DNA of 64,000 nt from CAMDPA01 sp963825625 (GCA_963825625.1 CAWGUF010000003.1:1-64000); one strand, 5' to 3'. Positions 54,043 through 63,220 are shown, numbered from the stretch's first letter. Notes: generated from the letters alone by a model not told the origin. Made by a program: numbers and translations.

Positions 54043-55410
54043 TTAGGCCCTGACCGCTGAGGCGTTGCCGACAATCTCCTCGATCGCCGCCGACGTCGCC
54101 ATCAGCTCAGCGTCTTTGTGCTGGAAGCCGAGCACCTGCAGCCCTAGCGGCAAGCCGGCTGCGGCAAGCACCGGCAATGAAACGGCCGGAACGCCGAGCA
54201 GAGAGCCGGGCACAACGAACGTGGCATTGCCTGTCGAGCGCAGACCGACCGGCGCCTCTCCGTCCGCAGACAGCGTGATGGCAGCCGCACCGGAGGCCGA
54301 GAGCCTGGCGAAGGTCTGGCGCACCTGCTCGCGCTCGGCGACAAAGCCGCGGTATTCCTCCAGCGTCATCGCTTCGGCCTCAGCCGCCCGGTCGGTCAGC
54401 AGTTTCGACAGCTTGCCGCCGTAGATGTCGCGATACGTGTTGAGCGGCCAGCGCGATTCCCAGGCATTGATCTTCCGGGTCAGGAGCATCGCCCGCTCCA
54501 GCGCCTTCTCAACGGCCTCCGCTGCTGGGTCGTCCTTGCGCGTACGAATTGCGACGCCGGCATCCTTGAGCCGCTGCACCGCACCTTCGAGCGCGGCCTT
54601 GGCCGCGTCCGATGCATTTGCCCAGCCGGGCGTTTCCAGCAGCACAAGCGCGGCAGGCTTTTGCGCCGCCGGCATCTGGTCCGGACCATAGAGGCCTGGA
54701 TGTCCGGGATCACCGCCGCAACGGTCCGCGATTGCCCGCATCACCGCCCACACGTCGGCCAGCGTCGAGCCGATGGCGCCCTGTGCGCTCTGGCTCATGG
54801 TGTCATGCGTGCCGCCCCGGTTGATGGCGCCGACGGTTGGCTTGAAGCCGATCACACCGCAGTAGCTGGAGGGGCGCAGAATCGATCCCACGACCTGGGT
54901 TCCCAGCGCAACGCTGAAGAAGCCGGCGGCGGCACCAGCACACGAGCCCGAGGACGAGCCGCCCGGCGTTCGCGTCAGATCCCATGGGTTGCGGGTCGGT
55001 CCGGGCTCTGTCGCGGCAAACTCCGTGGTTACCGTCTTGCCGACGATCACCGCGCCTGCCTCCTTCAGGGCGTAGACGCTGGCGGACTCCCGCCCGCCCT
55101 TCCAGCCCTGATAGATGGCAGACCCCATCTGCGTCGGCATGTCCGCGGTCTCGATCACATCCTTGACGCCGATCGGCATGCCATCGATGGGCGACAGCGG
55201 ATTACCCGCACGCCAGCGCGCCGTGGCGGCATCGGCTTGCTTCACCGCACCTTCGCGGTCCAGACAGACGAAGGCCTGGACGTCTTTCTCCCGAGCGTCG
55301 ATGGTCTCAAGGCACCTGTCCAGAAACGCCCGCGGCGTGTCCGTCCCAGCCTTGAAAGCAGCGGATGCGGCAAGAAAAGGCCGGGCCTTATTGGTTGCGG
55401 TCCCACTCAT
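54043..55410 (-). CDS. Amidase-signature family hydrolase
   Basis: This 455-residue serine amidase has the Ser-cisSer-Lys machinery: Lys83 in IDGMPIGVKDVIETAD, the glycine/serine signature in RTPGGSSSGSCAGAAAGFF, and Ser176 in GTQVVGSILRPSSYCGVIGF. Members act on amides, aryl acetamides, nicotinamide analogues or misacylated tRNA; the lack of gatB/gatC nearby argues for a catabolic amidase. Its ATG overlaps the stop of the upstream flavin monooxygenase by four bases (55407-55410), so they are one transcription unit and probably act on the same aromatic or heterocyclic compound. Confidence 0.9.
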   Translation of the reverse strand: MSGTATNKARPFLAASAAFKAGTDTPRAFLDRCLETIDAREKDVQAFVCLDREGAVKQADAATARWRAGNPLSPIDGMPIGVKDVIETADMPTQMGSAIYQGWKGGRESASVYALKEAGAVIVGKTVTTEFAATEPGPTRNPWDLTRTPGGSSSGSCAGAAAGFFSVALGTQVVGSILRPSSYCGVIGFKPTVGAINRGGTHDTMSQSAQGAIGSTLADVWAVMRAIADRCGGDPGHPGLYGPDQMPAAQKPAALVLLETPGWANASDAAKAALEGAVQRLKDAGVAIRTRKDDPAAEAVEKALERAMLLTRKINAWESRWPLNTYRDIYGGKLSKLLTDRAAEAEAMTLEEYRGFVAEREQVRQTFARLSASGAAAITLSADGEAPVGLRSTGNATFVVPGSLLGVPAVSLPVLAAAGLPLGLQVLGFQHKDAELMATSAAIEEIVGNASAVRA

Positions 55411-56640
55411 TGCAATTCCTCCAGCGTGATCGAATCGGCACGTTTCTGCATCGAGATCATCGATGTGCCGAGTAAGAATTGACGCGCCTTTGCCGGATCG
55501 GCTGCGTTGGCACGCAACTCGTCGAAATTGCGGGCCCGGACTTCCGGATCGCGCGCCTCCAGCCGCTTCTTGTTGGCTATTGTCTGCGCCTGGACGAACT
55601 CGGTGGTGACCGTACGCCGCTGCAGCGAGTAAAGATCCAGCAACTTCTGCGGGCCGTCGTTCAGCAGCACCTCGGCCAGCTTCTCGCTGACGTTGGCGGC
55701 ATCCTGAAGCCCCCCGTTGAGTCCCATGCCGCCAATCGAATTGTTGACATGCGCGCTGTCGCCGGCAAGCAGCACCCGGCCCCTGCGTGAAGGTGGCGGC
55801 CACACGCTGGTGGATCGAATAGAGGTTGCGGTGCACGATGTCGTGCCTGCGATCGAGGGGAAAGAACTTCTGCATCCGCCGATGCACGTCGGCATCGCTC
55901 AGCGTCTTCTCCTCGGCCTCGGTGGCATCGGCCGGAAACACCGTGCGCCACAAGCCCGGCGGACCACTGGCGGACACCTTGAAGCAGTTGCACCACTCCT
56001 CCGGGTCCGCGATGTAGGTGCGCTCGCAGTAGCCGCGGTTTGCCGCGAAATCGAACGGCGTGGTGAGCACGAGAAAGCGTTCCTCGTAGGTGAAACCTTC
56101 AAAAGCAATACCGCTCTGCTTACGCACTGTAGAGCGCCCGCCATCAGCGCCGATGAGATAGGCACCAGTGTGCCGCACCACGCCATTCGGCGTGTCGGCC
56201 TCGACCGCCACCGACGTCTCGTCCTGCTCGACCTCACGCACCGTGTGGTTGAAAAGGATCTCGACATTGTCGAGCTTCTCGATCCGCTCCAGAAGCAGAT
56301 TGGCCGTCTTGAACTGCTCGCACTGGATGACAAACGGGTGCGCCGTATCATCCTTGAGCAGTGCATGGTCGAACTCGGCCACCATGGTGTTGCTCGGCCG
56401 GTCCCAGAACTGGAAGATCGGCGTGACGAGGCCGACGCGCGCCATGTCCTCCACCAGCCCCGGCACGCGTGACAGCATGTCGAGCGTTGCCGGATGCGTC
56501 GTCGCCGCGCGTGGATCATCTTGCAGGCACGGGTTGGCATCGAATATGCGAACCGGCAATCCGGCCCGGCCCAGCAGCAGGCCGCAGAAAAGCCCGACGG
56601 GACCGCCACCGGCGATCAGGATGCGTTTATCGTCGCTCAT
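55407..56640 (-). CDS. FAD-dependent aromatic monooxygenase (PHBH fold), one frameshift
   Basis: This group A flavoprotein monooxygenase is about 410 residues long. It shows RILIAGGGPVGLFCGLLLGR (GxGxxG), AATTHPATLDMLSRVPGLVE with the conserved aromatic hydroxylase start, and AYLIGADGGRSTVRKQSGIA (DG motif). A one-base insertion near 55780 shifts the frame. The continuation RGRVLLAGDSAHVNNSIGGM and GLNGGLQDAANVSEKLAEVL is the GD motif and final helix. The reading frame then ends LTLEELQ at 55407, overlapping the amidase start. It probably hydroxylates a phenolic or heteroaromatic acid using NAD(P)H. Confidence 0.87.
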
Positions 56641-56706
56641 GTCTCGTCTTTGGTTTCGAGCTGCCGCACCCTCGCGGCAGCGCCAGTTGGAGCAGCGGCT
56701 TCTGCC

Positions 56707-57393
56707 TCAACCCAGCACCGGCAGGGACTTGATCGAGTAGCCGCTCGCAATCTTGCGCCCGAGTACCGGGTCCTCGATCTCGTAGTCGAACCGCTCCGAG
56801 GCCCGAATCCCGCCTTTGGCGGCAAACGTCCCGCAGAACATGATGGTATTCTCAGGCAGGCTATCCGTTCCCGTATGCAGACGGATCAGATCGAGCGGCG
56901 CGATCATGCCGCTCACTGCGCCCTCCTGGTAGAGCACGCGCCCACCCTTCTCCTGGATGTAGGAGCGCAGCATCAGCTTGTCCCAGTGGCCGGCGGCATC
57001 GTCGAAAGGCCAGAACGCCGTAGCGATGGGCTTGTCGCACATCTGCTTGGAAACAGTAACGCCATAGGCCTCCACCTCGCGGTCCGTGTGGTCGGACCCG
57101 ACACCGACCCACAACCGGCCGTTGGCCTGCAGCAGCACGAACTCCACCTCGCCGCTCGATGCCGTACCTGTAGCCTCGATCTCTGTCGCAGTGGTGATGC
57201 GGCTGGCCGACACCCGGTAGAATATCGGCGTTGTGGCCGGCCGCTTCACGCCGACGGCCTCCAGCTCCTTGATGTGTTTCTCGACCGCAGCCTTGTCCCG
57301 CCCGGTCCAACCGGCAATCACCGCCTGCTTGATTTCGACATCACCCTCAAGCGCGCCCAGCGCGCCGTGGAACGTGGCCGTAATTCTGGTCAA
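56707..57393 (-). CDS. DUF2848-family protein
   Basis: This 228-residue protein begins ALEGDVEIKQAVIAGWTGRD. KAAVEKHIKELEAVGVKRPA and TTPIFYRVSASRITTATEIE follow, then EVEFVLLQANGRLWVGVGSD, HTDREVEAYGVTVSKQMC and NTIMFCGTFAAKGGIRASER. This is the DUF2848 layout, a family distantly related to the FAH fold and found with catabolic gene sets. No reaction is assigned. It lies 66 bp upstream of the monooxygenase-amidase pair on the same strand and probably belongs to that operon. Confidence 0.82.
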   Translation of the reverse strand: MTRITATFHGALGALEGDVEIKQAVIAGWTGRDKAAVEKHIKELEAVGVKRPATTPIFYRVSASRITTATEIEATGTASSGEVEFVLLQANGRLWVGVGSDHTDREVEAYGVTVSKQMCDKPIATAFWPFDDAAGHWDKLMLRSYIQEKGGRVLYQEGAVSGMIAPLDLIRLHTGTDSLPENTIMFCGTFAAKGGIRASERFDYEIEDPVLGRKIASGYSIKSLPVLG

Positions 57394-57553
57394 GGGTGAG
57401 CCTCCGCAGTCTTTGCGCCTGAATCGAAATCAAAATCGTTGCCGGCACCGGCAATTGCCGCGGACTTTACCGCACGCCCGCGAGAAGTCCAGGGGGCGAC
57501 CGATAGCAAACCCCAGTGATCGCAGACCCCGGTGATAAGCCAATCGATCCGGG

Positions 57554-59611
57554 CTACCCCATGAACCCCAGGGCGCCGGCCGCGCCCGGCTTGCCGCGGC
57601 TGATGTCGGTGATGAGCTCGACCAGCTCAGCCGGCCGGCCCAGGATGCCCAGCATTTCCGCCTGCTTGCGGGCCTTGGCGAAATCCCCCGGAGCGAGGTT
57701 CGTGAATGCGAGGCCGCTGGCTGGCGCCGGGTCCAGACTGAAGAACACCCGCCATGCCCGCTCCAGTCCGGACTTGTCGAGATGGTCGAAACGGACGTTG
57801 AAGGTGAAGCGGCGCAGCGAGGCCTGGTCTATGCGCTCCATCAAGTTGGTCGTAAAACATACCGGCAGCGGGTGATCCTCCATCCAGGTCAGCATCTCAT
57901 TGACCTGGCTGATCTCCCAGGACGCGCGCGCATCGCGCCGGTCGAGCAGCAGGCTGTCGGCCTCGTCGAATACCAGCAGCGCACCGGCCTCCCGCGCCTC
58001 CTCGAAGGCGGCGGCAATGTTCTTCTCCGACTGGCCGACATACATGCCGAGAATATCGGAGGCGCGCACCTGGATGATCTGCAGCCCCAGCCGGCTCGCG
58101 AGATAGCGTGCGAACGCTGTCTTGCCCGTGCCCGGCGGGCCATAGAGGCACAGTGAGAACGCTCGGGCCTGACCGCCGACAAGCTGATCAGCCAGCTCAA
58201 TCAGATCGCGGTTCGCCGTCGTGAGGGCAGGATCGAATGCCGGGATCGCAACCACGCGCCGCGCCGCAACGCCCGTGACCGCCCGCATGATGCCGCGCGC
58301 CGCCCGCTCGATCGTCTCCGCCCCGCCGCCAGCGAACCGCGCGGCACGTATGGCGTTCTCGATGATCGCCGGCGTCGCATCGAGATGATGCGACAGCCGA
58401 TCGAGCTCGGCTTCCGCAATATCGACGTTGTTGCGCTTGAGGAGCCCGGCCATGATCCGCCGGCGCTGCTGGGCCGGCGGCCGCTTCAGCTCGATGGCAA
58501 GCGTCATCCGCCGCAGCAAGGCCGGATCGATATTGCCAAGCTCATTGGAGGTCCAGATCACAGGCACCGGATTGCTCTCGAGCAGCCGGTTCAGATAAAC
58601 TTTGGATCCGCCGCGCCGGATAAGATGAACCGCGACGTCCTCCATTTCGTCGAACAGGATCGCGCTGCCTTTCTCGCCGGCCAGCAGCCGCTCGGAGAAC
58701 ACCAGATCGGACAACCGGCTTGATCGGTCTGCCTCCTCACCCTGCGCCCCCTCCTCGCCCGCCGCGTAGAGCCACAGCCCCGCCGCCTTCGAGGCGACCT
58801 TGGCAAGCTCGGTCTTGCCGGAGCCGGGCGGACCATAAAGCAGGATGTTGATGCCGGCTGCCTGCGCCTCCGCACCACCCTTCAGAACTGCAGTGATGAG
58901 ATCGCGGTCGGCGGCAACGTGCTCGTAGTCATCAGGCCCAACGCCCGATACCAGCGGCTGGCTCAGCAGGGCGTTACGCATCTCGGCAAAATCGGAAAAA
59001 GTCCGGTCGAGGCAGGCGTCGATGCGAAACGGTACCGCAAAGCGCGCGTTGTGGCCCGTCACGTATTCCCCATCCCTGAGCTGCAGGAGGCCGGAACCGA
59101 TCAGGTCTCCGGCAGGAGACAGCAGCTCTTCGACGACGCGCACCGGCTCGCCCGCCAGCAGCGCGACGGTTCGCGCAATGGGGCTCGCCGCCTCCTGCAC
59201 CGCATTCGCAAAGTACTGCACCAGCTCGTAGCGTGTCCCGCATGCCACGAGGCCGACGACCTTCCAGGCTGCATCGGGATGCGCGATGTTGAGCGCCAGC
59301 ACCATGGCCTCCAGATTCGCCGCGATCGGATCTGGGCGCGGGCATTCGCTGGCGATCCGGTCGAGCGCCGCCAGGAAGTCTCCACCTGTGCGCAGCCAGG
59401 CCTGCTCGAATTGGACAAGCTTCAGGCCGTCCGAATAGGCCGCGTTGATCAGATCGGAAATCTGCTTCGGGACCGGAAAGCCCATCTGGTCGGCCCGGTC
59501 GTGAAGCCACCACATGACGTGCCGGGTGCCGCGCGCCGGCAACGCACCACTGCCCAGAACGCGGGCCGCATAGCGGGCGATGAGACCTCTTTCAATGTCA
59601 GTTACCGGCAT
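57554..59611 (-). CDS. Large protein with two AAA+ ATPase modules
   Basis: This 685-residue protein has an N-terminal ~230-residue helical region without a recognised fold. Module 1 has INILLYGPPGSGKTELAKVA (Walker A) and GSAILFDEMEDVAVHLIRRG (Walker B). Module 2 has FSLCLYGPPGTGKTAFARYL, GALLVFDEADSLLLDRRDAR and a sensor-1-like VCFTTNLMERID. This is the CDC48-like double-ring organisation, but without the CDC48 N-domain. It could unfold or remodel protein complexes. It is divergent from the MaoC operon, with two long palindromes in the shared upstream region. Confidence 0.85.
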   Translation of the reverse strand: MPVTDIERGLIARYAARVLGSGALPARGTRHVMWWLHDRADQMGFPVPKQISDLINAAYSDGLKLVQFEQAWLRTGGDFLAALDRIASECPRPDPIAANLEAMVLALNIAHPDAAWKVVGLVACGTRYELVQYFANAVQEAASPIARTVALLAGEPVRVVEELLSPAGDLIGSGLLQLRDGEYVTGHNARFAVPFRIDACLDRTFSDFAEMRNALLSQPLVSGVGPDDYEHVAADRDLITAVLKGGAEAQAAGINILLYGPPGSGKTELAKVASKAAGLWLYAAGEEGAQGEEADRSSRLSDLVFSERLLAGEKGSAILFDEMEDVAVHLIRRGGSKVYLNRLLESNPVPVIWTSNELGNIDPALLRRMTLAIELKRPPAQQRRRIMAGLLKRNNVDIAEAELDRLSHHLDATPAIIENAIRAARFAGGGAETIERAARGIMRAVTGVAARRVVAIPAFDPALTTANRDLIELADQLVGGQARAFSLCLYGPPGTGKTAFARYLASRLGLQIIQVRASDILGMYVGQSEKNIAAAFEEAREAGALLVFDEADSLLLDRRDARASWEISQVNEMLTWMEDHPLPVCFTTNLMERIDQASLRRFTFNVRFDHLDKSGLERAWRVFFSLDPAPASGLAFTNLAPGDFAKARKQAEMLGILGRPAELVELITDISRGKPGAAGALGFMG

Positions 59612-59741
59612 GTGTCAAACTCATGAGAGGTGAGGCAATCGTCACTGCAGCCTGCCCAGTTGCAATAATCGACCTAGCGGTCGATCTTCGCTTACGAGCG
59701 TTTTCTGGCGATGGTGGGACAAAGGCATGGCGCTGCCTGCC

Positions 59742-59818
59742 TAGTGAGGCGTCGCGCCTGAATTGACCTACGGTGCGGCGAGATAGGTGTCAATTCAGGC
59801 GCGATGAACACCTCACTA
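59742..59818. repeat. Long palindrome 1
   Basis: Outer arms TAGTGAGG and CCTCACTA (8 bp) and inner arms TCGCGCCTGAATTGAC and its complement (16 bp, 59752-59767 and 59789-59804) enclose a 21-base loop. The internal mismatch is 2 bases on the left and 6 on the right. The element starts and ends with TA, which would fit insertion at a TA target. Confidence 0.85.
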
Positions 59819-59833
59819 AGTCACTGATGCAGG

Positions 59834-59906
59834 AAGTGGCCCTTATGTCGCGCCAAAATCGAACCCGGTCGTGGCCATGATGCGATTTTGGCGCGACGGG
59901 CCACTT
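59834..59906. repeat. Long palindrome 2, same design as palindrome 1
   Basis: Outer arms AAGTGGCCC and GGGCCACTT (9 bp) and inner arms GTCGCGCCAAAATCG and its complement (15 bp, 59847-59861 and 59883-59897) enclose a 21-base loop. Four bases bulge on the left, none on the right. Arms share TCGCGCC with palindrome 1, 15 bases away, but otherwise differ with pairing retained. Confidence 0.85.
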
Positions 59907-59983
59907 GTCGAGCCACGGCTATCCCGGTGGACAGGCCGAGCAGGTGCTGGTTACAAGCAACCGTCAACCGGAGAAGCATGCGC

Positions 59984-60481
59984 ATGCGATACGTGGAGCC
60001 CTCTACCAGGCCCGACGCTTGGCCCTACGAGGATTTCGTCGTCGGCGAGGTCCTCACATTCGGACGCTGGGCCGTCACCGCCGAAGATATCACGGAGTAC
60101 GGCCGCACGTTCGATCCCCAGCCGTTCCATATCTCGGAGGAAACGGCCAAGGACACCAACATCGGCAGGCTGATCGCCTCCGGCTACCATACGTGCTCCA
60201 TACTGATGCGCATGTCGGCCGACGCCATGCTCGGCGGCGAGATGGGCTCGGGCTCTCCGGGCGTGGACGATGTGCGCTTCCTGAAACCCGTCGAGCCCGG
60301 CGACGTGCTGACAGGCCGCTTCGAGTGCCTGTCGAAACGGCCCTTGAAATCGCGGCCCGGCATTGGGCTCATGAAGTGCGCACTGGCACTGGTGAATGAC
60401 CGGGGAGAGGACGTCATCACGTGGCAGACCAACGTATTCAGGCGAATGCGCAACGCTTCGACGACCGGAGAGGTTGACTGA
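59984..60481 (+). CDS. MaoC-family hotdog dehydratase A
   Basis: This ~165-residue (R)-specific enoyl-CoA hydratase-like protein begins RYVEPSTRPDAWPYEDFVVG. The hydratase-2 motif has Asp and His in YGRTFDPQPFHISEETAKDT, and IGRLIASGYHTCSILMRMSA completes the active site. A GGAG ribosome-binding site is best placed for ATG 59984; ATG 59978 is alternative. The stop overlaps the start of the next MaoC gene by one base. The enzyme probably hydrates or dehydrates a CoA thioester in the operon's pathway, possibly as a heterodimer with its neighbour. Confidence 0.87.
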   Translation: MRYVEPSTRPDAWPYEDFVVGEVLTFGRWAVTAEDITEYGRTFDPQPFHISEETAKDTNIGRLIASGYHTCSILMRMSADAMLGGEMGSGSPGVDDVRFLKPVEPGDVLTGRFECLSKRPLKSRPGIGLMKCALALVNDRGEDVITWQTNVFRRMRNASTTGEVD

Positions 60482-60969
60482 TGGGACGCTATTTCGAGGA
60501 TCTGGAGGTCGATGTCGTCCGCGATCTTGGCGTGCATGTTTTCGACCGCAACGAGATCATTGCATTTGCAAGTAAGTTCGACCCGCAGCTTTTCCACCTC
60601 GACGAGGAGGCGGCAAAGAAATCGATCTACGGCGGCCTCACCGCCAGTGGCTGGCACACCACCTCGGTATGGCTCCGCCATCTGATCGACGATCGCAATC
60701 GTGAGGGCGACTACATGCGCTTCTGCGGCGAGCGCCCGGCGCGATACGGTCCATCGCCCGGCTTCGAGCAGCTCAGATGGCTGAAGCCGGTGTTTGTCGG
60801 TGACGGCATCCGCTACACCACACGGATCATCGAGAAGCGTGATTCCAAATCGCGCCCGCAGGTGGGCCTTGCGATTTTCCAGAATGAAGGCACGAACCAG
60901 GACGGGGAGCTCGTTTTCTCGCTTGTCTCCAAGATGTTCGTCGAACGCCGCACGCCGCTCGCGGGGTGA
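60481..60969 (+). CDS. MaoC-family hotdog dehydratase B
   Basis: This 162-residue partner of dehydratase A begins MGRYFEDLEVDVVRDLGVHV. The active-site block FASKFDPQLFHLDEEAAKKS and YGGLTASGWHTTSVWLRHLI parallels that of A. LRWLKPVFVGDGIRYTTRII and EKRDSKSRPQVGLAIFQNEG close the hotdog. Paired MaoC genes joined by a one-base stop/start overlap often form heteromeric hydratases. Confidence 0.87.
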   Translation: MGRYFEDLEVDVVRDLGVHVFDRNEIIAFASKFDPQLFHLDEEAAKKSIYGGLTASGWHTTSVWLRHLIDDRNREGDYMRFCGERPARYGPSPGFEQLRWLKPVFVGDGIRYTTRIIEKRDSKSRPQVGLAIFQNEGTNQDGELVFSLVSKMFVERRTPLAG

Positions 60970-61045
60970 GCGCCCACGCCGACCGATCGTCTTGCCCACG
61001 CCTGTTCCTGGACTAGATTGCCCGCAACGCCCGACGGGGCCTCCG

Positions 61046-62320
61046 ATGCAGGACATGCCGATGCACCACCCCACCCGGCCGCTGGATATCGCCATCGTCG
61101 GAGGCGGCATTGGCGGCCTGACAGCGGCGCTCTACCTGCATCGCAGCGGCCACGACGTGCGCGTATACGAGCAGGCAGCTGAGATAAAGGCCCTCGGCGT
61201 CGGCCTCAACCTGTTTCCCCATGCGGTCCGCCGGCTCTACGAGCTGGGCCTGGAAGACGGATTGTCGAAGGTTGGCATTCGCGCCAGCGCCTTCGCCTTC
61301 TACACCCAGCACGGCCAGGAGATCTACCGCGACCCGGCGGGACTGGCGGCAGGCTATCGATGGCCGCACATCTCCATTCACCGCGCCGACCTGCACGAGG
61401 TGCTGCTGCGGGCCGTCCGCGCACGGCTGGGAGACGGACGCATTCTCACCGGGCACAGCTGTACCGGCACGACCGAGACGGATGACGGCGTCACACTGCA
61501 ACTGGCTGAATTGCGATCCGGCATTTCGCTGCCGGCGGTTCGCGCCGATATCGCCATTGGCTGCGATGGAATACATTCCGCGATCCGCAGGCAATTCTAC
61601 CCCGCTGAAGGCAAACCGGTGTTCGGCGGCATCAACATGTGGCGCGGTGTCACCACCGGACGGCCGTTCCTGGACGGCGCCACGGTCACCCGCGTGGGGC
61701 CCATCAAGACCGGCAAGCTGGTCATCTACCCGATCCGCAACCTCGAAGGCGGCGACCAGCTCATCAACTGGGTCGCGGAGATCCGCCGGCATGTCGACAC
61801 GCCCAACGACTGGAGCATGCCGGGACGATTGGAGGACATGCTGCCCGCCTACGAGGGCTGGACGTTCGACTGGCTCGACATACCCGATCTGCTTCGCCGC
61901 AGCGAGATCCTGCTCGAATACCCGATGGTGGACCGCGACCCGCTGCCGCGCTGGAGCTTTGGCCGCGTCACGTTGCTGGGCGATGCAGCGCACCCGATGT
62001 ATCCGCGCGGCGGCAACGGCGCGGCGCAATCCATTCTGGATGCGGAATGTCTCGATGCCATGCTGGCCCGCCATGACGATCCCGCCGCCGCGCTTGCCGC
62101 ATACGATGGCGACCGCCGGCCGAAGACGACCGGGGTTGTATTGGCGAACCGGGTCACGCCACCCGACCACATCATAGAGGTGACCGAGGAGCGGTCCGGC
62201 TACAAGCCCTTCGACAGGCTCGACGACGTGATACCGAAGGCTGAGCTCGACCGTATCATCGAAGACTACAAGAGAACCGCGGCCTACGATCTGGCGGCTG
62301 TAAATGAAGGCCGGATCTAG
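61046..62320 (+). CDS. FAD-dependent monooxygenase, salicylate/6-hydroxynicotinate hydroxylase-like
   Basis: This 424-residue group A flavin monooxygenase shows LDIAIVGGGIGGLTAALYLH (GxGxxG), ALGVGLNLFPHAVRRLYELG, ADIAIGCDGIHSAIRRQFYP (DG motif) and RVTLLGDAAHPMYPRGGNGA, then AAQSILDAECLDAML (GD motif). The closing segment TGVVLANRVTPPDHIIEVTE is seen in heteroaromatic hydroxylases. It lacks a membrane segment. It follows MaoC B by 76 bp and precedes the dehydrogenase gene by 15 bp, so a ring-hydroxylating or decarboxylating step in an aromatic route is likely; the specific substrate is inference. Confidence 0.87.
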   Translation: MQDMPMHHPTRPLDIAIVGGGIGGLTAALYLHRSGHDVRVYEQAAEIKALGVGLNLFPHAVRRLYELGLEDGLSKVGIRASAFAFYTQHGQEIYRDPAGLAAGYRWPHISIHRADLHEVLLRAVRARLGDGRILTGHSCTGTTETDDGVTLQLAELRSGISLPAVRADIAIGCDGIHSAIRRQFYPAEGKPVFGGINMWRGVTTGRPFLDGATVTRVGPIKTGKLVIYPIRNLEGGDQLINWVAEIRRHVDTPNDWSMPGRLEDMLPAYEGWTFDWLDIPDLLRRSEILLEYPMVDRDPLPRWSFGRVTLLGDAAHPMYPRGGNGAAQSILDAECLDAMLARHDDPAAALAAYDGDRRPKTTGVVLANRVTPPDHIIEVTEERSGYKPFDRLDDVIPKAELDRIIEDYKRTAAYDLAAVNEGRI

Positions 62321-62335
62321 AACAGGAACAACCAC

Positions 62336-63220
62336 ATGAACCTCGGATTCATCGGCCTCGGCGACATGGGCTCGCTGATCGTGCCGCGCCTGATGGCGGC
62401 CGGACATTCCGTGACAGGCTGGAACCGCACGAAGGCCAAGGCCGAGCCGCTGATCGCCGGCGGCATGGCTTGGGCGGATACGCCGGCCAAGGTGGCGCAG
62501 GCGAGCGAGGTGGTGTTCTCGTGCCTGACCGATGGCGCCGCCGTGAAGACGTGCACGGTCGGAAAAGATGGCGTCCTCGAAGGCCTGGCCAAAGGCGCAA
62601 TCCACATCGACATGTCGACGATCAGCCCGGACGTGACGCGCGAATGCGCGGCCGTGTTCCAGTCTGCCGGCCGCATTTTTCTCGACGGCCCCATCTCCGG
62701 CAGTCCCGTGACGGTGAAAGCAGGCCAGGCCTCACTGATGATCGGCGGCGACAAGGCGGGCTTCGACCGCGTCGCCGACATGCTGACAGCGATCGGGCCC
62801 AAGGTCTCCTACATCGGCCCGTCCGGCATGGCGACCACCATGAAGATCTCCGTCAACCTTCTGCTGATGGTCGAGGTCATCTGCTTCGGCGAAGCGATCG
62901 CACTGGCGGAGAAAGGCGGCGTGGAGCGGCAGGTCGCTGTCGATGCCGTGCTGAAGAGCGTGGCGGCGTCGCCTGTGCTCGGCTATCGCGGGCCGTTCAT
63001 CCTCGAAGGACAAATGCCAGAAAAGCCGCTCGCCGACGTCACGCTGCAGCAGAAGGACATGCTGCTGGCGCTCGATCTGGGCCGCAAGCTCGGCTCGCCC
63101 GTGCCGCTCGCGGCAACCGCCAATGAAATGATGAACGCATGCCGCGGACTCGGCATCGACCACAACGATTTCGTGACCGCGCACCAGGTCTATCGCCGGC
63201 TGGGAGGCCAATCGACATGA
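62336..63220 (+). CDS. 3-hydroxyisobutyrate dehydrogenase-family NAD(P)-dependent oxidoreductase
   Basis: This 294-residue beta-hydroxyacid dehydrogenase begins LGFIGLGDMGSLIVPRLMAA (NAD motif GxGxMG). IHIDMSTISPDVTRECAAVF, FLDGPISGSPVTVKAGQASL (substrate-binding DxPxSGS) and MATTMKISVNLLLMVEVICF, with catalytic Lys in the MK.SVN segment, fit the family. C-terminal LQQKDMLLALDLGRKLGSPV closes the dimer domain. Its stop overlaps the next cupin gene as ATGA. Substrates in the family include hydroxyisobutyrate, tartronate semialdehyde and gamma-hydroxybutyrate. Confidence 0.9.
   Translation: MNLGFIGLGDMGSLIVPRLMAAGHSVTGWNRTKAKAEPLIAGGMAWADTPAKVAQASEVVFSCLTDGAAVKTCTVGKDGVLEGLAKGAIHIDMSTISPDVTRECAAVFQSAGRIFLDGPISGSPVTVKAGQASLMIGGDKAGFDRVADMLTAIGPKVSYIGPSGMATTMKISVNLLLMVEVICFGEAIALAEKGGVERQVAVDAVLKSVAASPVLGYRGPFILEGQMPEKPLADVTLQQKDMLLALDLGRKLGSPVPLAATANEMMNACRGLGIDHNDFVTAHQVYRRLGGQST

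Larger units (their letters stand above)
59612..59983. other. Divergent intergenic region between AAA+ gene and MaoC operon
   Basis: These 372 bases have no gene. They hold a short hairpin (ATCGACC 59668-59674 with GGTCGAT 59679-59685) and two long palindromes (59742-59818 and 59834-59906), both upstream of the two divergent start codons. Promoters for both transcription units should lie here, but I cannot define them. Confidence 0.7.

Noticed and set aside
54043..56640. An uninterrupted 865-codon frame that looks like a monooxygenase-amidase fusion protein
   Set aside because: Between about residues 287 and 410 the frame encodes Arg/Gln/Ala-rich nonsense, while the true monooxygenase C-terminus lies in another frame and overlaps the amidase ATG. 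The fusion is an artefact of one extra base near 55780.
61013..62605. A 530-codon open frame on the minus strand
   Set aside because: It mirrors the flavin monooxygenase and dehydrogenase genes in GC-rich DNA and has no recognisable domains.
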